DNA from: Actinomadura syzygii
Lineage (GTDB): Bacteria; Actinomycetota; Actinomycetes; Streptosporangiales; Streptosporangiaceae
NCBI RefSeq assembly: GCF_008085905.1
Contig: NZ_VSFF01000003.1
Location: 124,001-188,000 of the forward strand
Reading direction: 5' to 3'
DNA length: 64,000 bases
This document shows positions 8,446 to 16,302 of this stretch, piece after piece (the first letter of the stretch is position 1; each line of letters opens with the position of its first letter). The notes under the pieces are model-generated. The model ran no database searches and was not told where the DNA came from. It worked only from the letters and a program-made list of their open reading frames with translations. Made by a program: the position numbers and the translations under genes.

Positions 8446-9318
8446 ATGACCACCGCGCAGACCACCACCGCGCCGCGCCGCAGGACGGAGCTGGCCGCGT
8501 TCCTGCGCAGCAGGCGCGAGCGGATCACGCCCGAGGACGTCGGGATGCCGCCCGGCCCGCGCCGCCGCACCCCCGGCCTGCGCCGCGAGGAGGTCGCACA
8601 GCTCGCCGGGGTCGGCGTCACCTGGTACACGTGGCTGGAGCAGGGCCGTCCGATCAACGCGAGCACCCAGGTGCTGGACGCGGTGGCCCGCACCCTCCGG
8701 CTCGACGGCGCCGAGCGCGAGCACCTGTACCGGCTCGCCGACATCCCCGAGGCGACCGTGGACGAGGAGGCCGACACCCTGCCCGCCGAGGTCCAGGGCA
8801 TCCTGGACGCGCTCGTCCCGATGCCCGCCGCGGTGGCGAACGGCCGGTCCGACATCCTCGCCTGGAACGCCGCCTACGCGGCGATCTTCCCGCACATCGT
8901 GGCGGCGCGGCCGTGCGAGCGGAACTCGCTGTGGATGGTGTTCACCCTGCCGCCGTGCTGCAACCCGGTCGTGAACCTGGAGGAGGCCGCGCCCGGCCAC
9001 GTCGCGGTGTTCCGGCACCGGTACAGCCGGCACCTGGGCGAGCCGGGCTGGAAGGAGCTGGTCCGGCGGCTCCAGGAGGCCAGCCCCCAGTTCGCCCGGC
9101 TGTGGGCGTCGCACGACGTGGCTCTGCCGGGGCAGAGCGACAAGGTGTTCCGGCACCACGCCGTCGGCGTGATCCGGACCCGCACCACGAACATGGAGAT
9201 CACGGCGTCCCCGGACGCGCGGCTCGTCGTGTACACGCCGACCGACGAGGAGAGCCGCGAGCGGATCGGGTGGCTGATCGCCAACCCGGACGCCGCCGCC
9301 GTCGACCACTCCCACTGA
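8446..9318 (+). CDS. XRE-family regulator with MmyB-type ligand domain
   Basis: About 290 residues. An N-terminal HTH_31 domain (ELAAFLRSRRERITPEDVG, then RREEVAQLAGVGVTWYTWLEQ) is followed by an MmyB-like ligand-binding domain beginning near LDALVPMPAAVANGRSDILAWN. Proteins of this type are typical actinobacterial repressors of neighbouring exporter or oxidoreductase genes. GTG at 8440 and ATG at 8425 are also in frame; ATG at 8446 begins the usual disordered arm and has a GGGGGCG stretch upstream. The divergent MFS gene is the likely target. The inducer is unknown. Confidence 0.87.
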   Translation: MTTAQTTTAPRRRTELAAFLRSRRERITPEDVGMPPGPRRRTPGLRREEVAQLAGVGVTWYTWLEQGRPINASTQVLDAVARTLRLDGAEREHLYRLADIPEATVDEEADTLPAEVQGILDALVPMPAAVANGRSDILAWNAAYAAIFPHIVAARPCERNSLWMVFTLPPCCNPVVNLEEAAPGHVAVFRHRYSRHLGEPGWKELVRRLQEASPQFARLWASHDVALPGQSDKVFRHHAVGVIRTRTTNMEITASPDARLVVYTPTDEESRERIGWLIANPDAAAVDHSH

Positions 9319-9337
9319 GCGCCCGGCCGCCGCGCCG

Positions 9338-9721
9338 TCAGGTGCGGGACCGGCGCGCGATCACGACCAGGTCGAGCGCGGCGATCAGGGCCACGCCCGC
9401 GCAGATCGCCGCCGCGGCCCAGGCGCCGTCGCCGCCGCCGGACTGCGCCCGCACGGCGAACAGGACGGCGGCCGCGGCCGTCCCGACCAGCGCGATCCCG
9501 GACAGGATCGCGCGCAGCCGCAGCGGGCTCCGGGCGGTCAGCGGCTCGCGGCCGCTCGGCTGCCCGTGCGGGTATGGGCCGTGCGAGCCGGGGCCGTGCC
9601 AGTCCGGGTCGCGCCACTCGGAGTACTCCGGCCCGGGTTCGCCGCGGCCCCGGTCGTCCCGGCCCCGCTCGTCCCCGCCGGGCTCGTCCCGCTCGGGTTC
9701 CGGTCGCTCGGGCTCGTCCAT
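9338..9721 (-). CDS. Small membrane protein, DUF6343-like
   Basis: A 127-residue protein. The first half is hydrophilic, rich in Glu, Arg, Gly and Pro, and repetitive (ERDEPGGDERGRDDRGRGEP). The second half starts with a conserved-looking REPLTARSPLRLRAILSGIA segment and holds two transmembrane helices separated by a short Gly-rich loop, ending in ARRSRT. The TARSxLRLR segment followed by two helices recalls actinobacterial DUF6343 proteins, whose role is unknown. The start is uncertain: ATG at 9721 is used; a GTG at 9742 is also possible, and neither has a strong ribosome binding site. It converges on the XRE gene, 19 bases away. Confidence 0.6.
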   Translation of the reverse strand: MDEPERPEPERDEPGGDERGRDDRGRGEPGPEYSEWRDPDWHGPGSHGPYPHGQPSGREPLTARSPLRLRAILSGIALVGTAAAAVLFAVRAQSGGGDGAWAAAAICAGVALIAALDLVVIARRSRT

Positions 9722-9753
9722 GGGCTGCTCGTGCCCCGTCACGCCCGGACGAT

Positions 9754-9789
9754 GCGTCCGGCACCGCGTCCGGCACCGCGTCCGAGACC
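9754..9789. repeat. Three tandem 12-base units
   Basis: GCGTCCGGCACC occurs at 9754-9765 and 9766-9777, with a third diverged copy GCGTCCGAGACC at 9778-9789, in the short gap between the small membrane protein and the aldo-keto reductase stop. Confidence 0.8.
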
Positions 9790-9805
9790 CGCCTGAAACC
9801 GCAGG

Positions 9806-10831
9806 TCACCCCGCGCTGGACGCCGCCCAGATGTTGATCCCCGCCTCGACCGCGTCCCGGTCGATCGCGGCGAGCTCGTCCGCGCTGAGCTCCGGCGCGT
9901 CGAGCGCGGCGAGGTTCTCCTCCAGTTGTGCGACGCTGCTTGCGCCGATCAACGCGGAGGTGACGCGGCCGTCCCGCAGCGCCCAGGCGAGGGCGAGCTG
10001 CGCGAGCGACTGGCCCCGCCCCTTGGCGATCTCGTTCAGCGTGCGGACGTGCCGGACGTTCTCCTCGCTGAGCAGGTCGGCGGAGAACGACGTCCCCTTG
10101 CTGGCCCGCGACCCGGCCGGGACGCCGTCGAGGTACTTGTCGGTCAGCATCCCCTGCGCCAGCGGCGAGAACGCGATGCAGCCCGCGCCCTCCCGTTCGA
10201 GCGTGTCGAGCAGGCCGCCCTCGATCCAGCGGTTCAGCATCGAGTAGGACGGCTGGTGGATCAGCAGCGGCGTCCCCATGTCCCGCAGGATGGCGGCGGC
10301 CTCGGCGGTGCGCTCCGGCGAGTACGACGAGATCCCCGCGTACAGCGCCTTCCCGGACCGGACGGCCCGGTCGAGCGCCCCCATCGTCTCCTTAAGCGGC
10401 GTGTCCGGGTCGAACCGGTGGCTGTAGAAGACGTCGACGTAGTCGACGCCCATCCGCCGCAGCGACTGGTCGAGGCTGGCGAGCAGGTACTTGCGGGACC
10501 CCCACTCGCCGTACGGGCCCGGCCACATGTCGTACCCGGCCTTCGTCGAGATGACGATCTCGTCCCGGTAGGGCGTGAAATCTTCCCGGAAGATCCGGCC
10601 GAAGTTGGTCTCGGCGGAGCCGTACGGCGGGCCGTAGTTGTTGGCCAGGTCGAAATGCGTGACGCCGAGGTCGAACGCGCGCCGCAGGATCGCCCGCTGG
10701 ACGTCCAGCGGCCGGTCGTCGCCGAAGTTGTGCCACAGGCCGAGCGAGATCGCCGGGAGCCGCAGCCCGCTGCGCCCGCACCGCCGGTAGGTCGCCCGCT
10801 CGTATCGTCCGCCGTCCGCCGCATAGGTCAT
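9806..10831 (-). CDS. Aldo/keto reductase, YghZ (AKR14) type
   Basis: A 341-residue TIM-barrel NADPH-dependent reductase. The start PYRRCGRSGLRLPAISLG-like block (here TYRRCGRSGLRLPAISLGLW), the catalytic Asp and Tyr in FDLANNYGPP, Lys in STKAGYDMW and His in FYSHRFDPD match the E. coli YghZ subgroup, which reduces L-glyceraldehyde 3-phosphate and methylglyoxal. The C-terminal GASSVAQLEENL holds the cofactor pyrophosphate. The frame is open upstream to 10900, but ATG at 10831 gives the family N-terminus. It is transcribed away from paaZ. The detoxifying role is inferred from the family. Confidence 0.88.
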   Translation of the reverse strand: MTYAADGGRYERATYRRCGRSGLRLPAISLGLWHNFGDDRPLDVQRAILRRAFDLGVTHFDLANNYGPPYGSAETNFGRIFREDFTPYRDEIVISTKAGYDMWPGPYGEWGSRKYLLASLDQSLRRMGVDYVDVFYSHRFDPDTPLKETMGALDRAVRSGKALYAGISSYSPERTAEAAAILRDMGTPLLIHQPSYSMLNRWIEGGLLDTLEREGAGCIAFSPLAQGMLTDKYLDGVPAGSRASKGTSFSADLLSEENVRHVRTLNEIAKGRGQSLAQLALAWALRDGRVTSALIGASSVAQLEENLAALDAPELSADELAAIDRDAVEAGINIWAASSAG

Positions 10832-10990
10832 GGTCGGGAGTATTCCAGGGCGGGCCGGGCACGGCGCCGCGCGGGCGTCCGGGGCGGCGCGAGTACACAA
10901 AGGATCCGGTCGGCGGCTGTCATCTCTGCCATGCGTGAACGGGGCGCGGAAGTGGCAAGGTTACTCAGAGATATGGACGAGGAGGTCCCT

Positions 10991-13030
10991 GTGGTCGCGC
11001 TGCGCAGTTACGTGTCGGGTTCCTGGCATGCTCCGGAGGACGAGGGGGCGCCGCTGCACGACGCCGTCACGGGCGAGGAGGTCGCCAGGATCTCCTCGGC
11101 GGGGATCGACCTCGGCGCCGCGCTGGAGCACGGCCGCCGGGCGGGCGGCCCGGTACTGCGCGAGCTGACCTTCCACCAGCGCGCGTCCCTGCTCAAGGCA
11201 CTGGCCTCCCACCTGCGGGAGCACCGCGAGGAGCTGTACGCGCTGTCGGCCCGGACGGGCGCGACCCTCGGCGACTCGAAGTTCGACGTGGACGGCGGCA
11301 TCGGCGTCCTGTTCGGCTTCGCGAGCAAGGGCAAGCGGGAGCTGCCGAACGACACGCTCCTCGTCGAGGGGAACGTGGAGCCGCTCGGCAAGGGCGGGAC
11401 GTTCGTCGGCCAGCACCTGTGCACCCCGTCGCGCGGCGTCGCGGTGCAGATCAACGCGTTCAACTTCCCGGTGTGGGGGCCGCTGGAGAAGCTCGCCCCG
11501 GCGTTCCTCGCGGGCGTGCCGAGCCTGATCAAGCCCGCGAGCCAGACCGCGTACCTGACGGCCCGGCTGGTCGAGCTGATCGTCGAGTCCGGGATCCTGC
11601 CGGAGGGGACGGTCCAGATGGTCTGCGGCGAGCCGCGCGACCTGCTCGACCACCTCACCGAGCAGGACATCGTGGCGTTCACCGGGTCGGCGTCCACCGC
11701 TCGGCTGCTGCGCACGCACCCGGTGGTCGTGGCGAACGCGGTCCGGTTCAACGCGGAGGCCGACTCGCTGAACTGCTCCATCCTCGGCCCGGACGCGACG
11801 CCCGGCAGCGTCGAGTTCGACCTCTTCGTGAAGCAGCTCGTCAGCGAGATGACGGTGAAGGCGGGGCAGAAGTGCACGGCGATCCGCCGCGCGCTCGTCC
11901 CGGCCGGGCTGGTCGACGAGGTCGCCGAGGCGGCCCGCGAGCGGCTGGCGCGGATCACGATCGGGAACCCGGCCGACCCCGACGTCCGGATGGGCGCGCT
12001 CGCCACCCTCGACCAGCGCGAGGAGGTCCGCCGCTCGCTGAAGGCGCTGCTGGACGCGGGCCGCGTCGTCGCGGGCGACCCCGACCGCGTCGAGGTCGTC
12101 GGCGCGGACGCCGAGCGCGGCGCGTTCATGTCGCCCGTCCTGCTCCGCGCGGACGACCCCGGCCGCGCCGAGCCGCACGAGGTGGAGGCGTTCGGGCCGG
12201 TCAGCACGCTGCTGCCGTACGAGGGGGCCGAGCAGGCGGTGGAGCTCGCCGTCCGGGGGCGCGGCAGCCTCGCCGGGTCGATCGTGACCGGCGACCACGA
12301 CTTCGCGCGGCAGGTGGTGCTCGGCGCCGCGCCGTGGCACGGGCGGCTGCTCGTGCTGAACGCCGAGGACGCGAAGGAGTCCACCGGGCACGGGTCGCCG
12401 CTGCCCCAGCTCGTCCACGGCGGGCCGGGACGCGCGGGCGGCGGGGAGGAGATGGGCGGGATCCGCGGGGTCGTCCACCACATGCGGCGCACCGCCGTCC
12501 AGGCCGGGCCCGCGATGCTCACCTCGATCACCGGCCGCTGGGTGCCCGGCACCGACCGGACGGTCACCGACGAGCACCCGTTCCGCAAGCACCTGGAGGA
12601 CCTGCGCGTCGGCGACACCGCCGTCGGCGGCCCGCGCGTCGTCACGCTCGACGACGTCGAGCACTTCGCCGAGTTCACCGGCGACACCTTCTACGCCCAC
12701 ACGGACGAGGACGCCGCCCGCGCCAACCCGTTCTTCGGCGGCCGGGTCGCGCACGGCTACCTGGTCGTGTCGTTCGCGGCGGGGCTGTTCGTCGAGCCGT
12801 CGCCGGGGCCCGTCCTCGCCAACTACGGCCTGGAGAACCTGCGGTTCCTCACCCCGGTCAAGCCGGGCGACGAGCTGACCGTCACGCTGACCGCCAAGCA
12901 GATCACGCCGCGGGACGGCGCCGACTACGGCGAGGTCCGCTGGGACACCGACGTCACCAACCAGGAGGGCGCCTCGGTCGCCAAATACGACGTGCTGACC
13001 CTGGTGGCCAAGAGGCCCAAGCACGACTGA
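10991..13030 (+). CDS. paaZ: PaaZ-type bifunctional aldehyde dehydrogenase / enoyl-CoA hydratase
   Basis: A 679-residue fusion. Residues 1 to about 520 are an aldehyde dehydrogenase with the catalytic Cys in VKAGQKCTAIRR (near residue 295) and a general-base Glu in FNAEADSLN. Residues about 527-679 are a MaoC hot-dog hydratase with the hydratase segment AHTDEDAARANPFFGGRVAHG. PaaZ opens the oxepin-CoA ring and oxidizes the resulting semialdehyde in phenylacetate breakdown. The start chosen is GTG at 10991, which has GAGGAGGT five bases upstream; ATG codons at 10931 and 10973 are in frame, but they would add a segment with a rare TTA codon and lie before this site. No other paa genes are in the window, so the physiological substrate could differ. 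Confidence 0.87.
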   Translation: MVALRSYVSGSWHAPEDEGAPLHDAVTGEEVARISSAGIDLGAALEHGRRAGGPVLRELTFHQRASLLKALASHLREHREELYALSARTGATLGDSKFDVDGGIGVLFGFASKGKRELPNDTLLVEGNVEPLGKGGTFVGQHLCTPSRGVAVQINAFNFPVWGPLEKLAPAFLAGVPSLIKPASQTAYLTARLVELIVESGILPEGTVQMVCGEPRDLLDHLTEQDIVAFTGSASTARLLRTHPVVVANAVRFNAEADSLNCSILGPDATPGSVEFDLFVKQLVSEMTVKAGQKCTAIRRALVPAGLVDEVAEAARERLARITIGNPADPDVRMGALATLDQREEVRRSLKALLDAGRVVAGDPDRVEVVGADAERGAFMSPVLLRADDPGRAEPHEVEAFGPVSTLLPYEGAEQAVELAVRGRGSLAGSIVTGDHDFARQVVLGAAPWHGRLLVLNAEDAKESTGHGSPLPQLVHGGPGRAGGGEEMGGIRGVVHHMRRTAVQAGPAMLTSITGRWVPGTDRTVTDEHPFRKHLEDLRVGDTAVGGPRVVTLDDVEHFAEFTGDTFYAHTDEDAARANPFFGGRVAHGYLVVSFAAGLFVEPSPGPVLANYGLENLRFLTPVKPGDELTVTLTAKQITPRDGADYGEVRWDTDVTNQEGASVAKYDVLTLVAKRPKHD

Positions 13031-13081
13031 CACTAGAAGGGACGTCCAGCGGGGGAGGCGTCGCCAGAACGGGGTGCGCCC

Positions 13082-14026
13082 ATGATCAGTCCCCTGCACA
13101 TCCAGACGGTGCGCGAGGTCGTCCGCACCGGCTCCTTCGCGGACGCCGCCCGCAACCTCGGGTACACGGCGTCCGCGGTCTCCCAGCAGATCGCCGCGCT
13201 GGAGCGGGCCTGCGGCCTGGTGCTGTTCGAGCGCCGGGCCCGCAGCGTCCGGCCGACCAGCGCCGCGTTCCTCGTGGTCAGCAAGGGCAACGACGTGCTG
13301 TCCGCGCTCGACACCCTCGAACGGGAGCTGCGGACGGTCGCCGTCGGCGAGCGCGGCGCGCTGCAGCTCGGCAGCTTCCCGACCGCCAGCGCCCGCATCC
13401 TGCCGCGGGTGCTGGCGGAGCTGTCCCGCGTCCGGCCCGGCATCGAGATCAAGCTGTCGGAGGGAGAGCCCGACGAGCTGCTCCCCGAACTCCTCGACGG
13501 CGACCTCGACCTCCAGCTCGTCTACCGGTACGACCTGTTCCCCCGCACCTGGCCCGCCCAGATCGTGGAGACGCCGGTGATGGACGAGAACCTCGTCCTG
13601 TGCGTGCCGGAGGAGCATCCGCTCGCCGGTGGACGCACCGTGCGGCTCCGCGACCTCACCTCGGAGACGTGGATCGCGAGCCGCCCGGAGAGCTCCGGCG
13701 CGCAGGCGCTGTTACGGCTGTGCAGCACCGCCGGGTTCACGCCGAACATCGCGTTCCGCAGCAACGACTACGCGGTGGTGTGCGGGCTCGTCGGGTGCGG
13801 GCTCGGGATCGCGCTCGTCCCCGCGCTCGGCTGCGTGCCCGCGCCGGGGCTGCGGACGCTGAAGCTGAGCCGCCGGAGCCCGCAGCGGCACGTCACCGTC
13901 CTGCGCCGGACGACGAACACGAACCCGCTGGTCAAGGACGCGATGCGCGGCCTCGCCGAGGTCGCGCGGACGGTCGGGGCGCAGATCAGCGGGGCGACCG
14001 GTCCGCGCGCGGAAGGCGGCCCTTGA
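13082..14026 (+). CDS. LysR-family transcriptional regulator
   Basis: A 314-residue LysR protein with an N-terminal winged HTH (FADAARNLGYTASAVSQQIAALE) and a periplasmic-binding-like effector domain from about residue 90 (ALQLGSFPTASARILP). It lies 51 bases after paaZ in the same direction and converges on the dehydrogenase gene, overlapping it by 41 bases at the 3' ends. It could govern paaZ or the amino acid operon. Codon 13712-13714 is TTA (Leu), a rare codon in such genomes that needs the bldA-type tRNA in streptomycetes. The effector is unknown. Confidence 0.88.
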   Translation: MISPLHIQTVREVVRTGSFADAARNLGYTASAVSQQIAALERACGLVLFERRARSVRPTSAAFLVVSKGNDVLSALDTLERELRTVAVGERGALQLGSFPTASARILPRVLAELSRVRPGIEIKLSEGEPDELLPELLDGDLDLQLVYRYDLFPRTWPAQIVETPVMDENLVLCVPEEHPLAGGRTVRLRDLTSETWIASRPESSGAQALLRLCSTAGFTPNIAFRSNDYAVVCGLVGCGLGIALVPALGCVPAPGLRTLKLSRRSPQRHVTVLRRTTNTNPLVKDAMRGLAEVARTVGAQISGATGPRAEGGP

Positions 14027-15146
14027 GGTCCATCGCCGCCCGCACCCGCCGCTGCGCCAGTTCGACGGCCGCCCGGTGCGTGGTCGTGCCCTGGGCGCGG
14101 GCGGCCGCGAGGACCGTCCGCGTGTTCTCCCGTGTCTTCGCCGAGACGGCGGCGAACACCGCGTCCGGGTCGGGACGGAACGGCGAGTAGCGGGCGTCCA
14201 TCGCGAACCCGGCCGCGACGACCCCGCCCGCGTTGGCGACGAAATCGGGCACGACCGTGATCCCGCGCGCGGCGAGCACGTCCTGCGCGGCCGGGCCGGT
14301 GGGCAGGTTCGCGCCCTCCACGACGATGCGCGCGCCGATGTCGGCGGCGACGCGCTCGTCGATGACGTCCTGCGTCGCGGCCGGGACGAGCACGTCCGCC
14401 GGGACGAGCAGCTCCGCGCCCACGTCCAGCAGCCGCCCGCCGTACTCCTCGACCGCGGCGTCCCCGACCTCGGCGCGCAGGTCGAGCAGGCGGGCGACGT
14501 CCAGGCCGTCCGGGTCGTGCAGCGCCCCGCGCGCGGTGGACACCGCGACGACGGACGCGCCCAGCTCGGCGAGCCGCCGCGCCGCCGCGTGCCCGACCGC
14601 GCCGAACCCCTGCACCGCGACCCGCGCGCCGCGCAGGGACGTCCCGGCGTGCCGCGCGGCGGCGTCGGCGGCCTCCGCGACGCCGAAGCCGGTGACGCCC
14701 AGCTCGTCGTAGGGCATCCCGCCGAGCGCGTGCGGCGTGCCGACGGCCGCGCCCCGGTCCGCCAGCTCGTCCTGGACGATCGCCGCGTCCCGCTCCGTCA
14801 GCCCCATGTCGAGCCCCGCGACGTACTGGCTCGGGATCTCCCGCGACAGCGCCCGGACGAACGACCGCAGCACCGCCTCCCGGTCCGGCGCGGCCGGGTC
14901 GGCCATGATCCCGGCCTTCGCGCCGCCGAAGAACAGGTCGACGCCCGCCCACTTGTACGTCATGACCCGCGCGAGGCGCGCCACCTCCGCGACCGTCACG
15001 GACGGGCTCATCCGCATGCCGCCCTTGCCCATGCCGCGCGCGGTGTTGTCGATGACGAGGACGCCGCGCATGCCCGTCCGCGAGTCGGAGACGCAGACGA
15101 CCCGCTCGGGGCCCCACTCGTCCATCAAGGCCAGCACGTCAGACAC
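13986..15146 (-). CDS. Glu/Leu/Phe/Val dehydrogenase family protein
   Basis: A 386-residue amino acid dehydrogenase. The catalytic-domain segment MTYKWAGVDLFFGGAKAG carries both expected Lys residues, and the NAD-binding fold has the motif QGFGAVGHAAAR. Family members reversibly deaminate an amino acid to its 2-oxoacid and ammonia in the cytoplasm. The GTG start at 15146 overlaps the stop of the FAD oxidoreductase by eight bases, showing translational coupling in a three-gene leftward operon. With a pipecolate/lysine-type neighbourhood, 2-aminoadipate is one candidate substrate, but Leu or Glu cannot be excluded. Its 3' end overlaps the convergent LysR gene by 41 bases. Confidence 0.86.
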   Translation of the reverse strand: MSDVLALMDEWGPERVVCVSDSRTGMRGVLVIDNTARGMGKGGMRMSPSVTVAEVARLARVMTYKWAGVDLFFGGAKAGIMADPAAPDREAVLRSFVRALSREIPSQYVAGLDMGLTERDAAIVQDELADRGAAVGTPHALGGMPYDELGVTGFGVAEAADAAARHAGTSLRGARVAVQGFGAVGHAAARRLAELGASVVAVSTARGALHDPDGLDVARLLDLRAEVGDAAVEEYGGRLLDVGAELLVPADVLVPAATQDVIDERVAADIGARIVVEGANLPTGPAAQDVLAARGITVVPDFVANAGGVVAAGFAMDARYSPFRPDPDAVFAAVSAKTRENTRTVLAAARAQGTTTHRAAVELAQRRVRAAMDLKGRLPRADRSPR

Positions 15147-16293
15147 GGTTCAGCTCCGGACGGAGCCCGTCGCCGGTGAACCGCGCGGCGTGCAGCGGGC
15201 CGACGTCGACGAACGGCTCGCGGCCCAGGTACAGGTCGCGGACGACCTCGCCCACCGCCGGGCCTTGCAGGAACCCGTGCCCGGAGAAGCCCGTCGCGTA
15301 CAGGAACCGGGAGACCGCGGCGTCCTCCCCGATGAGCGCGTTGTGGTCGGGCGTCACCTCGTACAGGCCCGCCCAGCCGCCGGTGAGCCCGACGTCGAGA
15401 AGGGACGGCGCGCGGGACGCGATCGCCGCGGTGAGGCGGGGGAGCCAGGCGTCCGAGCGGTCCAGCGCGAAGCCGGGCTCCTCGTCCGGGTCGGACATGC
15501 CGAGCATCAGCCCCTCGCCCTCGCCGTGGAAGTAGAACGTCGTCGTGAAGTCGATCGTCATCGGGACGGGACGCGGCAGCCCCGGGATCGGCTCGGTGAA
15601 CACGATCTGGCGGCGCAGCGGCTCGACCGGCAGGTCGACCCCGGCCATCCGGCCGACCGCCGCCGACCACGGCCCGGCCGCGCACACCACGGCGGAGGTC
15701 GCGATCCGGCCGCGCGACGTCTCGACGGCCGTGACCTCGCCGCCGCCGGTCTCGATGCCGAGCACCTCGCAGTGCGTGCGGATCGTCGCGCCGTGCCGCC
15801 GCGCGCCCGTCGCGTACCCGAGGACGACCGACTCGGGCGTGCAGTGCCCGTCGTCGGGGGAGAAGGCGGCGCCGAGCAGCCCGCCCGTGTCGATCAGCGG
15901 GGACAGCCGCCGCGCCTCCGCCGCGGAGACCATCCGGCTCGGCACGCCCAGCTCGTTCTGCAGCGCGACGCCCGCCTCGAACGACGCGACGTCCTCGGGA
16001 CGCGACAGCAGGAACAGGTAGCCGACCCGGCGCAGGTCGATCTCCTGCCCGGGACGTTCCCCGAACCGTCCGAACGCCTCCAGGCTGCGGGCGCCGAGCC
16101 GGATGTTGACCTCGTCGGAGAACTGCGCCCGCACCCCGCCCGCGGCCTTGCACGTCGAACCGGAGCCCAGCTCGTCGCGCTCCACGAGGACGACGCCGCG
16201 CACCCCAGCCTCCGCGAGGTGGAACGCGATGCTCGTGCCCATCACCCCGCCGCCGATGACGACGACCTCCGCCTCCACCCCGGCCGCCTCCAT
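15139..16293 (-). CDS. FAD-dependent amine oxidoreductase (DAO/sarcosine oxidase family)
   Basis: A 384-residue flavoprotein. The N-terminal Rossmann motif VVVIGGGVMGTSIAFHLAEAG is followed by VLVERDELGSGSTCKAAGG, and a C-terminal segment TGFSGHGFLQGPAVGE closes the FAD site, as in sarcosine/dimethylglycine oxidases and related imino acid oxidases. It oxidizes a secondary or primary amine. It sits between an ALDH7-like dehydrogenase (nine-base gap) and the amino acid dehydrogenase (overlap), so L-pipecolate or saccharopine-type oxidation to an aldehyde precursor is a reasonable inference. No signal peptide is seen. Confidence 0.83.
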   Translation of the reverse strand: MEAAGVEAEVVVIGGGVMGTSIAFHLAEAGVRGVVLVERDELGSGSTCKAAGGVRAQFSDEVNIRLGARSLEAFGRFGERPGQEIDLRRVGYLFLLSRPEDVASFEAGVALQNELGVPSRMVSAAEARRLSPLIDTGGLLGAAFSPDDGHCTPESVVLGYATGARRHGATIRTHCEVLGIETGGGEVTAVETSRGRIATSAVVCAAGPWSAAVGRMAGVDLPVEPLRRQIVFTEPIPGLPRPVPMTIDFTTTFYFHGEGEGLMLGMSDPDEEPGFALDRSDAWLPRLTAAIASRAPSLLDVGLTGGWAGLYEVTPDHNALIGEDAAVSRFLYATGFSGHGFLQGPAVGEVVRDLYLGREPFVDVGPLHAARFTGDGLRPELNRV

Positions 16294-16302
16294 CCTGGCC
16301 GC

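Noticed and set aside
9754-9789. Tandem 12-base units as a CRISPR array
   Set aside because: Units are directly adjacent, with no spacers and only three copies; no cas genes are present anywhere in the window.
4743-10831. Secondary-metabolite gene cluster suggested by glycosyltransferase, SDR, efflux pump and regulator
   Set aside because: No polyketide, peptide, terpene or RiPP core enzyme is present; genes are in separate divergent units.
10931-10990. Upstream ATG starts for paaZ at 10931 and 10973
   Set aside because: GTG at 10991 has GAGGAGGT at five bases and gives the usual PaaZ length; the extension from 10931 contains a rare TTA codon.
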